Assembly: GCA_900545625.1 (NCBI GenBank)
Contig: UQZS01000027.1
Coordinates: 1 to 21,627 of the forward strand
Length of the DNA stretch: 21,627 nucleotides
From: an uncultured Oscillospiraceae bacterium
GTDB lineage: Bacteria > Bacillota > Clostridia > Oscillospirales > Acutalibacteraceae
Direction of reading: 5' to 3'
The notes beneath the pieces were generated by a model that searched no databases, had not been told where the DNA came from, and saw only the letters and a program-made list of their open reading frames with translations. A program made the position numbers and the translations under genes. Shown here piece by piece: positions 15,616-21,627 of the stretch; the stretch's first letter is position 1, and each line of letters opens with the position of its first letter.

Positions 15616-16481
15616 TTTTCCAATACCTCGACCCCGCACGAAACGGGCTTGCAAAGGTACACATCAGAAAACCGATTTTGCAGCCGTAAAGCGCAGCGCT
15701 TTGCATCCGTTTCCTTTGCAAACAGCCCGAACACGGTTGGGCCGCTGCCGCTCATAAGCGCAAGGGACGCCCCGCATTCGCGCATGATACCCTTGATATA
15801 TGGGCGCTGCGGGACTTCGATGACCTGTTCGAACACATTGCCCGCCTTTTCGCATAATAGCGGAAAATCCCCGTTGTGCACGGCGTACAGCATCGCGTTT
15901 TTATCCAAATGCCGAAGATGCGGCGCTTCATCGATTTTTTGATAGGCATTTTTGGTAGACACGTCCATATCGGGCTTGCAAAGCACAACAAAGCAATCCG
16001 AAAGCGGGCGCAGCGGTGCGATCACACCACCCTTATCCATGCAAAGCGCCGTGCCGCCGGTCAGTGCGAAGGGCACGTCCGCCCCAATGCGCTCGCCAAG
16101 CGTCAAAAGCGTACACCGGTCAAGCTCGGGCGCAAACATTTCCCGCAGGCAGTAAAGTGTACCCGCCGCGTCGGCACTGCCGCCGGCAAGCCCCGCCGCC
16201 ATGGGGATGCGTTTTTCGATGCCGATGCGCACGCCTGGATTTTCAACGCCGGTTTTCTCAAAAAACAGCTTTGCCGCCTTATATACGATGTTGCTTTCCC
16301 CGGCGGGCACGCGGCTGTCTCCGGCTTCGACTTCAATGCCGCCCCTGTCCGTTTTTTCCACGCAGACCGTGTCGAAACAGCTCACGGACTGCATCACCAT
16401 AAACAGGCTGTGGTAGCCGTCAGGCAGCGTGCCGAGCACGTCGAGCATTAAATTGATCTTTGCGGCAGCTTTAACTTTCAT
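15612..16481 (-). CDS. ispE: 4-diphosphocytidyl-2-C-methyl-D-erythritol kinase
   Basis: IspE phosphorylates CDP-methylerythritol with ATP in the non-mevalonate (MEP/DXP) pathway to isopentenyl diphosphate. This GHMP kinase has the N-terminal AAKINL motif with catalytic Lys8, DGYHSL near residue 21, and the ATP loop PMAAGLAGGSADAAG at about 92-106. The catalytic aspartate is in IGADVPFAL and the third motif is SGSGPTVFG. At 289 residues it is full length. The ATG at 16481 is preceded by GGAAAGG seven bases upstream. It follows the PHP gene by 21 bases and overlaps the small membrane protein gene by four, so it is in the middle of an operon. Confidence 0.96.
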   Translation of the reverse strand: MKVKAAAKINLMLDVLGTLPDGYHSLFMVMQSVSCFDTVCVEKTDRGGIEVEAGDSRVPAGESNIVYKAAKLFFEKTGVENPGVRIGIEKRIPMAAGLAGGSADAAGTLYCLREMFAPELDRCTLLTLGERIGADVPFALTGGTALCMDKGGVIAPLRPLSDCFVVLCKPDMDVSTKNAYQKIDEAPHLRHLDKNAMLYAVHNGDFPLLCEKAGNVFEQVIEVPQRPYIKGIMRECGASLALMSGSGPTVFGLFAKETDAKRCALRLQNRFSDVYLCKPVSCGVEVLEK

Positions 16482-16502
16482 GGAAGTACCTTTCCTGCTT
16501 TC

Positions 16503-17315
16503 TTATTCGATCGGCATTTGCAGGGGCGTTCTCTGCTGGAAAAAAGTTAACTCGGAAAAGCCCGCTGCGCGCATCACGTCGTAGGCTTCTGTAAGCCCCG
16601 CGCCGATGTGCTCGGCATAATGTGCATCTGAGCCGTAGGTGACGTATTTGCCGCCCAATTCCCGAAAACGCTTGACCGTTTCAAATTCGGGGGAGAGCTT
16701 CCCAATGGGCTGTCGAAGCCCCGCCGTGTTGATCTCCAGCGCCTTTTGCAGCTGGGCGGTGCGCAGCAAAATTTCATCGACCTGCTGTTTGTAATCCGCC
16801 AGGTCTACCGTGATGCCGGACTTCGCGTAAAAATAGCGAAGCGGATAGGTCAAATGCGCCAGAACGTCAAAATTGCCCCATTCGAGCATCTGCAAGATCT
16901 CGTCAAAATACTCGGTCAAAATGCTGTGTACTTCGTCGGGATCAAAGCTTTCCATAAAATAAAAATCCTGTCTGCCGCGCAGGTTGTGCACCGAACCGAT
17001 GACCACGTCATACGGACGGGCGCTCAAAATCTCTTCCGCAGTTTTTACATCATAATGCGGCTGCCCAAGCTCGATGCCGCGCAGCACCAGTACCTTGCCG
17101 CGAAAGGCGGACTGCGCCATGGTCGCCTCCATAAACGCCGCCTGTACGCGCTTGTCAAAATGCTCGGCGCGGTACACGTCCGTTTCACAGTGGTCGGTCA
17201 GCGCGATAGCGCGCATGCCATTGAATTCCGCCTGCTCGCACAAAAACATGGCGGAGTGGTTGCCGTCCGGGGAGTTGTCGGTATGCACATGCAGATCAAG
17301 CTTTCTCTGATACAT
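16503..17315 (-). CDS. PHP-domain phosphoesterase, histidinol-phosphatase (HisJ/HisK) family
   Basis: This is a metal-dependent phosphoesterase of the PHP superfamily, whose characterised relatives dephosphorylate histidinol phosphate. The metal-binding motifs are all present: DLHVHTDNS with His9 and His11, ALTDHCE, RGIELGQ, GSVHNLRG, VLAHLTYP and YGSDAH. The product is 270 residues, normal for the family. No other histidine-biosynthesis gene is nearby, so the physiological substrate may differ. The ATG at 17315 was chosen because it directly precedes the first motif and lies about 30 bases below an extended -10 element; longer frames run antisense into the ACT gene. It is the first gene of a probable operon with ispE, the small membrane protein gene and the patatin-like gene. 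Confidence 0.88.
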   Translation of the reverse strand: MYQRKLDLHVHTDNSPDGNHSAMFLCEQAEFNGMRAIALTDHCETDVYRAEHFDKRVQAAFMEATMAQSAFRGKVLVLRGIELGQPHYDVKTAEEILSARPYDVVIGSVHNLRGRQDFYFMESFDPDEVHSILTEYFDEILQMLEWGNFDVLAHLTYPLRYFYAKSGITVDLADYKQQVDEILLRTAQLQKALEINTAGLRQPIGKLSPEFETVKRFRELGGKYVTYGSDAHYAEHIGAGLTEAYDVMRAAGFSELTFFQQRTPLQMPIE

Positions 17316-17351
17316 GGTTTCACGTTCTTCCAATCGAAAATTCACAACTCT

Positions 17352-17360
17352 ATCATAGCA
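17352..17360 (-). promoter_or_regulatory. Extended -10 promoter of the PHP-ispE operon
   Basis: On the minus strand TGCTATGAT forms an extended -10 element; no good -35 is present at the usual distance. Transcription would start near 17345, about 30 bases before the PHP start codon. Confidence 0.55.
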
Positions 17361-17465
17361 TATTTTCATGGTTTCGCCTATCTTTTTTTGGAAAAAATCA
17401 AAAACGCCCTGTCCAAACCGCCAAAAGTATGGTAATATGGTAAAAAACTTTTCGGAGGGCAGCTT

Positions 17466-17735
17466 ATGCGTGCAATCATTACGGTCGTAGGGCATGATAC
17501 AGTCGGCATCCTTGCGAAGATCTCGGCGCTGTGCGCCCAGCACAACGTCAACATCATTGAGGTGACGCAAAGCATTTTGCAGGATATGTTCTGCATGATC
17601 ATGCTTGCGGACGTCTCCGCGTGCAATGTGGCGTTCACAACGCTTGCGGATGAAGCCAAGGCGCTCGGCGAAGAAATGAACCTTTCCGTCAACGCCATGC
17701 ATGAGGATATTTTCAACTCCATGCACAGAATCTGA
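17466..17735 (+). CDS. ACT domain-containing protein (UPF0237)
   Basis: This is an 89-residue stand-alone ACT domain of the GcvR-like/UPF0237 group, a small ligand-binding regulatory fold. The opening MRAIITVVGHDTVGILAKIS and the downstream NVNIIEVTQSIL are characteristic. ACT domains usually bind amino acids, but the ligand here is unknown. The ATG at 17466 has GGAGGG six bases upstream. It sits 18 bases before the UPF0210 gene; this pair is conserved in many Firmicutes and archaea and probably forms one functional unit. Weak -10-like sequence (TAATAT at 17433-17438) is present upstream without a good -35. Confidence 0.93.
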   Translation: MRAIITVVGHDTVGILAKISALCAQHNVNIIEVTQSILQDMFCMIMLADVSACNVAFTTLADEAKALGEEMNLSVNAMHEDIFNSMHRI

Positions 17736-17753
17736 AACCAAAGGAATTTTGCT

Positions 17754-19109
17754 ATGATCAATACGCATGACATATTAGAGACGATCAATATGATCCGGCA
17801 GGAGAATCTGGACATCCGTACCATCACCATGGGTATTTCCCTGTTGAGCTGTGCGGATTCCGATATTCATAATTCCTGCGAGAAGGTCTATGAAAAGATC
17901 TGCCGGCGCGCGAGCCGCCTTGTGGAGACGGGCGAGCAGATCGAAAAGGAATACGGCATCCCGATCATCCACAAGCGCATTGCCGTTACGCCCGTTTCCA
18001 TGCTTGTCGCCGCAAGCGGCGGCGATCCCGTGCTCTATGCCAAAACGCTGGAGCGCGCCGCAAGAGCGGTGGGCGTGAATTTCATCGGCGGGTATTCGGC
18101 GCTTGTGCAAAAGGGCTTTTCAGCGGGGGACCGCGCGCTCATAGACAGCATCCCCGAAGCGCTTGCCGAAACGGAGCATATCTGTTCAAGCGTCAACGTC
18201 GGCTCGACAAAGGCGGGCATCAACATGGACGCCGTGGCGACCATGGGGCAGATCGTCCGCCGCGCAGCGGAGGCGACCGCCGATAAGGGCTGCATCGGCC
18301 CCGCAAAGCTCGTCGTGTTCTGCAACGCGCCGGAGGACAATCCCTTTATGGCGGGGGCGTTCCACGGCGCGGGCGAGCCGGACTGCGTCATTAACGTCGG
18401 CGTCTCCGGCCCCGGCGTGGTGCGTGCGGCGCTGCAAAAGATCCCGCACGGCAACATCACGGACGTGGCGGATACCGTCAAGAAGACCGCGTTCAAGATC
18501 ACGCGCGTCGGCCAGCTTGTGGCAAAGGAAGCCGCCAAGCGGCTGGGCGTGCCGTTCGGCATCGTGGATCTTTCGTTGGCGCCCACACCCGCAGTCGGCG
18601 ACTCGGTAGCGCATATTTTGGAAGAAATGGGGCTCGAGCAGTGCGGCGCGCACGGCACGACCGCGTGTCTTGCCCTCTTGAACGACGCGGTCAAAAAAGG
18701 CGGCGTCATGGCGTCGTCGCATGTCGGCGGGCTTTCGGGCGCATTCATCCCCGTTTCGGAGGACGCGGGCATGATCGCCGCCGCCGAAAGCGGTACGCTC
18801 ACCATCGAAAAGCTCGAAGCCATGACCGCCGTGTGCTCCGTGGGGCTTGATATGATCATCATTCCCGGCGACACGACTGCGGAGGTCATTTCAGGGCTAA
18901 TCGCGGACGAAGCCGCCATCGGCATGGTCAATTCCAAGACCACGGCGGTGCGCGTCATTCCGGCTATCGGCAAGGAGATCGGCGATACGCTTAACTTCGG
19001 CGGGCTTCTCGGTTACGGCCCCGTCATGCGCTTGAATACCGCTTCTCCTGCGGATTTCATCCACCGCGGCGGCCGCATCCCTGCACCGATCCAGAGTTTG
19101 AAGAATTAA
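17754..19109 (+). CDS. PFL family protein (UPF0210, former DUF711)
   Basis: This is a 451-residue cytoplasmic protein of the UPF0210 family, fold-related to pyruvate formate-lyase-like barrels but with no assigned reaction. Conserved blocks seen are [12 protein letters not shown] near the N-terminus, [71 protein letters not shown] and the C-terminal [12 protein letters not shown]. No glycyl-radical motif is visible. The ATG at 17754 has AAAGGA eight bases upstream. It is co-transcribed with the ACT-domain gene, which may sense a ligand for it; that link is inference from the conserved pairing. A hairpin follows 16 bases after the stop. Confidence 0.95.
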   Translation: MINTHDILETINMIRQENLDIRTITMGISLLSCADSDIHNSCEKVYEKICRRASRLVETGEQIEKEYGIPIIHKRIAVTPVSMLVAASGGDPVLYAKTLERAARAVGVNFIGGYSALVQKGFSAGDRALIDSIPEALAETEHICSSVNVGSTKAGINMDAVATMGQIVRRAAEATADKGCIGPAKLVVFCNAPEDNPFMAGAFHGAGEPDCVINVGVSGPGVVRAALQKIPHGNITDVADTVKKTAFKITRVGQLVAKEAAKRLGVPFGIVDLSLAPTPAVGDSVAHILEEMGLEQCGAHGTTACLALLNDAVKKGGVMASSHVGGLSGAFIPVSEDAGMIAAAESGTLTIEKLEAMTAVCSVGLDMIIIPGDTTAEVISGLIADEAAIGMVNSKTTAVRVIPAIGKEIGDTLNFGGLLGYGPVMRLNTASPADFIHRGGRIPAPIQSLKN

Positions 19110-19125
19110 AACGAAAAATAAAAGG

Positions 19126-19163
19126 GGGACGGTTCTGTGCCCGAAAAGGCGCAGGACCGTCCC
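19126..19163 (+). terminator. Terminator of the ACT-UPF0210 operon
   Basis: A 15-base stem (GGGACGGTTCTGTGC with GCGCAGGACCGTCCC, two G-T wobbles) and an eight-base loop are followed by TTTGTTTTA. The arm GGGACGGTTCTGTG also resembles a palindromic repeat family I recall from several Firmicutes genomes. Confidence 0.75.
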
Positions 19164-19175
19164 TTTGTTTTATCC

Positions 19176-19198
19176 TTCCACTTTGGAACACTTTGGAA
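19176..19198 (+). repeat. Tandem CTTTGGAA repeats upstream of the FRG-domain gene
   Basis: CTTTGGAA occurs at 19181-19188 and again at 19191-19198, exactly ten bases apart, ending 11 bases before the -35 element. The first copy is also part of the inverted repeat TTCCA-ctt-TGGAA (19176-19188). The spacing of one helical turn suggests a protein-binding site, but this is unproven. Confidence 0.4.
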
Positions 19199-19209
19199 TT
19201 TATCTCAAA

Positions 19210-19238
19210 TTGACAAATCCCGTAAAATATGATACAAC
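19210..19238 (+). promoter_or_regulatory. Promoter of the FRG-domain gene
   Basis: A perfect TTGACA (19210-19215), a 17-base spacer and TACAAC (19233-19238) form a sigma-A promoter. It overlaps the longest possible start (19229), so translation must begin further down. The leader to the ATG at 19310 is about 65 bases. Confidence 0.6.
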
Positions 19239-19309
19239 GGCATACAAAAGCGGTTCGCGCCGAAGCGGCGCGATTTTGCCGTGCAAAAAATAAGGATGAC
19301 AGAAAACCT

Positions 19310-20251
19310 ATGCTGACCGAAAAGGGAAAAGAGCTGAAAGAAAAATTCTATGACACATTTGATTACAGCTATTCCGTTTCCATCCGCCGGATCGACTCGT
19401 TTGACGAATTCCGGCGGGAGCTTTATACCCCGTTCTTAAACGGGGAAAAGATCTATTACCGCGGCGAACGCTTAAACAGCAAAAAACGGCTTCTGGTGCC
19501 GTCGCTGCTGCGAAACGGTGCACTGCTGCAAACGAAGCCCAACGAAGAGATCACCTACATCGATCGCGAAAAGCTGCTGGAATTTTATGCCGCGAAGCAC
19601 AATTTCATGCGCGTGTACAAGGTGATTAACCCGGACCGTACGGGGCTTTATGAAATGCTCGCCTTTGCGCAGCATTATTTGAAGCTGAGCCCTTTGATCG
19701 ATTTTTCCAAAAGCCTTTTTGTCGCCCTTTCCTTCGCGCTCAAGGGCAGGCAGAAATTTAAAGACGATGTGGTGCTGTACACGGCGTTTGACATCGGCGA
19801 TGATGATACCTCGGACGATTTGGAGGAGGTCAACGCGTGGATCGACGCGTACCGTGTCGCTGTGGTGGACATAGACCCCGGTGCGGTTTTGAAGCCCGAT
19901 TTTTCAGCGGACGCACACGCAAAGAAGACGGCGCTGTTGAAAAGCATGCAGGAACGGGAGTTTTCGCTGGATATGTTCGGGGAACTCATCAGGAGCATGT
20001 CCCCGGAAGCCAAGCTCATTGACATCCCGACCAATGACTTGATGAAATATCAGCAGGGCGTTTTTTTGCTGTTGAACCATTTCGCGCTGGTTTCTTCGCA
20101 TTATTTTACAAAATCCGTGCGCCAAAGCTTCGCGATCCATAAATATGTCCTGGATCGGCAGCTCTGCCCGGAGCTGTGTGCGTTTGTAAATTCGAAAGCG
20201 CCGCAGTATCAATACGAAGCTCTGTTGGATATCGCTAAGGCGGTGCGGTAA
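19310..20251 (+). CDS. FRG domain-containing protein
   Basis: This is a predicted cytoplasmic protein of 313 residues with an FRG domain, named after a conserved Phe/Tyr-Arg-Gly motif. Here YYRGE is at about 49-53, PSLLRN at 64-69, AQHY at 120-123, and IDFSKSLFVALSFA at about 130-143, which is the conserved second block. The domain occurs in many bacteria, phages and mobile elements, and no reaction is established to my knowledge. The remaining 170 residues show no motif I recognise. The ATG at 19310 was chosen because the promoter covers the ATG at 19229; its Shine-Dalgarno (AAGGA, 13 bases upstream) is weak. It is a single-gene transcript between two terminators, as often seen for defence or accessory genes; no toxin or antitoxin partner is visible. 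Confidence 0.8.
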   Translation: MLTEKGKELKEKFYDTFDYSYSVSIRRIDSFDEFRRELYTPFLNGEKIYYRGERLNSKKRLLVPSLLRNGALLQTKPNEEITYIDREKLLEFYAAKHNFMRVYKVINPDRTGLYEMLAFAQHYLKLSPLIDFSKSLFVALSFALKGRQKFKDDVVLYTAFDIGDDDTSDDLEEVNAWIDAYRVAVVDIDPGAVLKPDFSADAHAKKTALLKSMQEREFSLDMFGELIRSMSPEAKLIDIPTNDLMKYQQGVFLLLNHFALVSSHYFTKSVRQSFAIHKYVLDRQLCPELCAFVNSKAPQYQYEALLDIAKAVR

Positions 20252-20271
20252 AAGAATAAAGCCGGATACAG

Positions 20272-20310
20272 GCGGCTTTGTGTTCCGCTGCGGACACAGA
20301 GCCGCTTTTT
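20272..20310 (+). terminator. Terminator of the FRG-domain gene
   Basis: A GC-rich stem (GCGGCTTTGTGTTCCG pairing with CGGACACAGAGCCGC, one bulge and one wobble, tight CTG loop) is followed by five T residues. It is the most canonical terminator in the window. Confidence 0.88.
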
Positions 20311-20330
20311 CGTCAAATCACATCAGATAC

Positions 20331-20360
20331 TTGACAAAACCATCGAATTTTTGATATATT
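20331..20360 (+). promoter_or_regulatory. Promoter of the MFS transporter gene
   Basis: TTGACA (20331-20336), an 18-base spacer and TATATT (20355-20360) form a good promoter. Immediately downstream, CCGGCGCCGG (20363-20372) is a perfect ten-base palindrome at the expected transcription start and could be an operator. Confidence 0.7.
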
Positions 20361-20404
20361 TTCCGGCGCCGGTGTGCTACAATTCAGAGCGATTCTCGCA
20401 AAAA

Positions 20405-20408
20405 GGGG
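20405..20408 (+). promoter_or_regulatory. Ribosome binding site supporting the TTG start of the MFS gene
   Basis: GGGG within AAAAGGGGAAAG lies eight bases before the TTG at 20417. It supports this start over the in-frame upstream codon at 20351, which falls inside the promoter. Confidence 0.6.
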
Positions 20409-20416
20409 AAAGACTG

Positions 20417-21573
20417 TTGGCAACACTGCTATTGATCGTCATCTTCATTGCTTTCATAGGCTTAGGGCTTCCCGATTCTCTTTTCGGGGCGGCGTGGCCC
20501 GCCATATATACGGAAATGGCGCTGCCCGTGTCTTGGGCGAATTTTGTAACGATGCTCGTCTCCGGCGGGACGATCGTGTCAAGCCTTCTCTCCGCAAGGC
20601 TCATCCACCGTTTCGGCACGCCTGCCGTTACGGCGGTCAGCACCGCGATGACCGCGGCGGCACTGTTCGGGTTTTCCGTGTCGGGCAGTATGGTGTGGCT
20701 CTGTCTGTTCGCCGTGCCGCTGGGGCTCGGCGCGGGGGCTATAGACACGGGACTTAATAATTACGTCGCCCTGCACTACAAGGCGACGCACATGAACTTT
20801 CTGCATTGCTTTTACGGCATCGGCGTTTCGGTGAGCCCGTTTTTGATGTCCCTTGCGCTCTCAAACGGCTCGTGGCGCAGCGGCTACCGCACGGTGTTCT
20901 GGATACAGCTCGGCGTTGCCGTGTTGATGCTCGTCTCGCTGCCGCTTTGGAAAAGGGTCGGGCACGTGACGCAGGAAAGCGAAGCCGAAGAAAGCCGTCC
21001 CGTGCCCTTTAAGACCTTGTTGAAAGATGCCAAAGTGCGCATGGCGTGTTTGGTGTTTGTCGGCTCGTGCGCGCTGGAATGTACCTGCGGCGCGTGGGGG
21101 AGCACCTTCCTGGTGCGCGCGAAGGGCTTAGAAGCGGACGCCGCCGCGTTGACCATTACGTTTTACTATGTCGGTATGGCGGTCGGGCGGTTCCTTTCCG
21201 GAGTGCTTGCGACCAAATTGACGGCGTCGCAGCTTGTACGCATCGGACAGGGCATCACCTTTTTTGCCATCCTTTTGGTGCTCCTGCCGCTGCCCGCGGC
21301 GGTGTCCGGCGTGGGGCTGTTTATGATCGGGCTTGGCAACGGCCCCGTGTTCCCGAATATGCTGCACTTGACGCCGCGCATTTTCGGAAAAGAACTCTCG
21401 CAGTCGGTCATGGGCGTGCAGATGTCGGCTTCCTATGTCGGCATCCTGCTGGCACCTGCGTTGTTCGGCCTGCTCGCCCAAAACATCACGGCAGTACTGT
21501 TCCCGTTTTATCTGGCGATCTGGTATGTGCTGATGCTTGCGGGCAGCCTGTTCCTGCAAAAAAAGCAAAAGGC
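20417..21573 (+). CDS. MFS transporter (3' end cut by adapter sequence)
   Basis: This is a major facilitator superfamily transporter with about twelve hydrophobic segments. The N-terminus has IGLGLPDSLFGAAWP. Conserved glycine-rich segments follow (VPLGLGAGAIDTGLNNYVAL near 100), and a second-half segment reads FMIGLGNGPVFPN. This resembles sugar or drug-efflux MFS proteins of Clostridia; the substrate is unknown. The start is TTG at 20417. The genuine sequence stops at 21573 after about 385 codons; the apparent last 15 residues and stop codon come from sequencing adapter. Since 385 residues already covers the usual 12 segments, only a short cytoplasmic tail is probably missing. Confidence 0.88.
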
Positions 21574-21627
21574 CTGTCTCTATACACATCTGACGCTGCC
21601 GACGAATAGAGAGGTGTAGATCTCGGT
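21574..21627 (+). other. Illumina Nextera adapter, i5 index and P5 sequence (assembly artefact)
   Basis: From 21574 the sequence reads as the reverse complement of the Nextera Read 1 transposase adapter (CTGTCTCT, one T missing, then ATACACATCTGACGCTGCC and GACGA to 21605). ATAGAGAG (21606-21613) follows, matching the reverse complement of the catalogued index CTCTCTAT (S502). The final 14 bases, GTGTAGATCTCGGT, are the start of reverse-complemented P5. The order adapter-index-P5 is exact, so this is untrimmed read-through and not genomic DNA. Confidence 0.97.

Noticed and set aside
15452..15721. A 90-residue N-terminal extension of the patatin-like protein
   Set aside because: It runs through the small membrane protein gene and into ispE in another frame, and the motif-bearing start at 15451 has a good ribosome binding site.
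17316..17768. A 151-residue N-terminal extension of the PHP protein
   Set aside because: It is antisense to the ACT-domain gene and crosses the operon promoter. The family start is at 17315.
18035..18973. A 312-residue minus-strand frame inside the UPF0210 gene
   Set aside because: The plus-strand protein has clear family motifs over the same bases. The antisense frame is Ser/Thr/Ala/Pro-rich with no motif and no ribosome binding site of note.
20351..20416. A 22-residue N-terminal extension of the MFS protein
   Set aside because: The -10 element of its promoter lies inside this stretch, so it cannot be part of the main transcript.
21046..21609. A second frame through the MFS gene ending in LSLYTSDAADE
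   Set aside because: It is a shadow of the MFS gene, and its last residues are adapter-encoded.

Overview
The window looks like a chromosomal stretch from a Gram-positive, low-G+C-lineage bacterium with fairly high GC, most likely a Clostridia relative (Oscillospirales-like gut or environmental anaerobe). This rests on gene content (adjacent UPF0237 ACT and UPF0210 PFL-family genes, mtaB, a PF06541-type small membrane protein, a lipoprotein with a short Firmicutes-style signal), on strong AGGAGG-type ribosome binding sites and on frequent TTG starts. The taxonomic call is inference. No tRNA, rRNA, CRISPR array, insertion sequence or prophage module was found. The last 54 bases are not biological: they are Illumina Nextera adapter, index and P5 sequence, so this is the raw end of a short-read contig.

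Layout. (1) 143-1504 (-): MATE efflux pump. (2) 1682-4466 (+): three-gene operon of circularly permuted ATP-grasp ligase, alpha-E protein and transglutaminase-like protein, with its own promoter (1624-1652) and a bidirectional terminator (4492-4525). This is the least understood biochemical system here. (3) 4545-7938 (-): ABC exporter operon, ATPase then a large permease with a long extracytoplasmic tail. (4) 8111-9406 (-): mtaB, tRNA methylthiotransferase, with its terminator. (5) 9484-9876 (+): small PF06541-like membrane protein, converging on (6) 9879-10661 (-): alpha/beta-hydrolase. (7) 10798-13629 (-): MacA-like adaptor and MacB/FtsX-like permease with no ATPase gene between or beside them. 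(8) 13802-14329 (+): small lipoprotein. (9) 14306-17315 (-): probable four-gene operon of PHP phosphoesterase, ispE, a 52-residue membrane protein and a patatin-like phospholipase. (10) 17466-19109 (+): ACT-domain protein and UPF0210 protein, divergent from (9). (11) 19310-20251 (+): FRG-domain protein, isolated between two terminators with its own promoter and a repeat-containing upstream region. (12) 20417-21573 (+): MFS transporter, cut off by the adapter.

Functionally the window mixes housekeeping (isoprenoid precursor synthesis by IspE, tRNA ms2t6A modification by MtaB) with several exporters (MATE, two ABC systems, MFS) and a few conserved but uncharacterised units: the ATP-grasp/alpha-E/transglutaminase cassette, the ACT-PFL pair and the FRG protein. 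Several starts were moved from the longest possible ORF because a promoter or a strong Shine-Dalgarno sequence lies downstream of the longer start. No gene-free gap exceeds about 200 bases. The first 142 bases hold no gene I can support.
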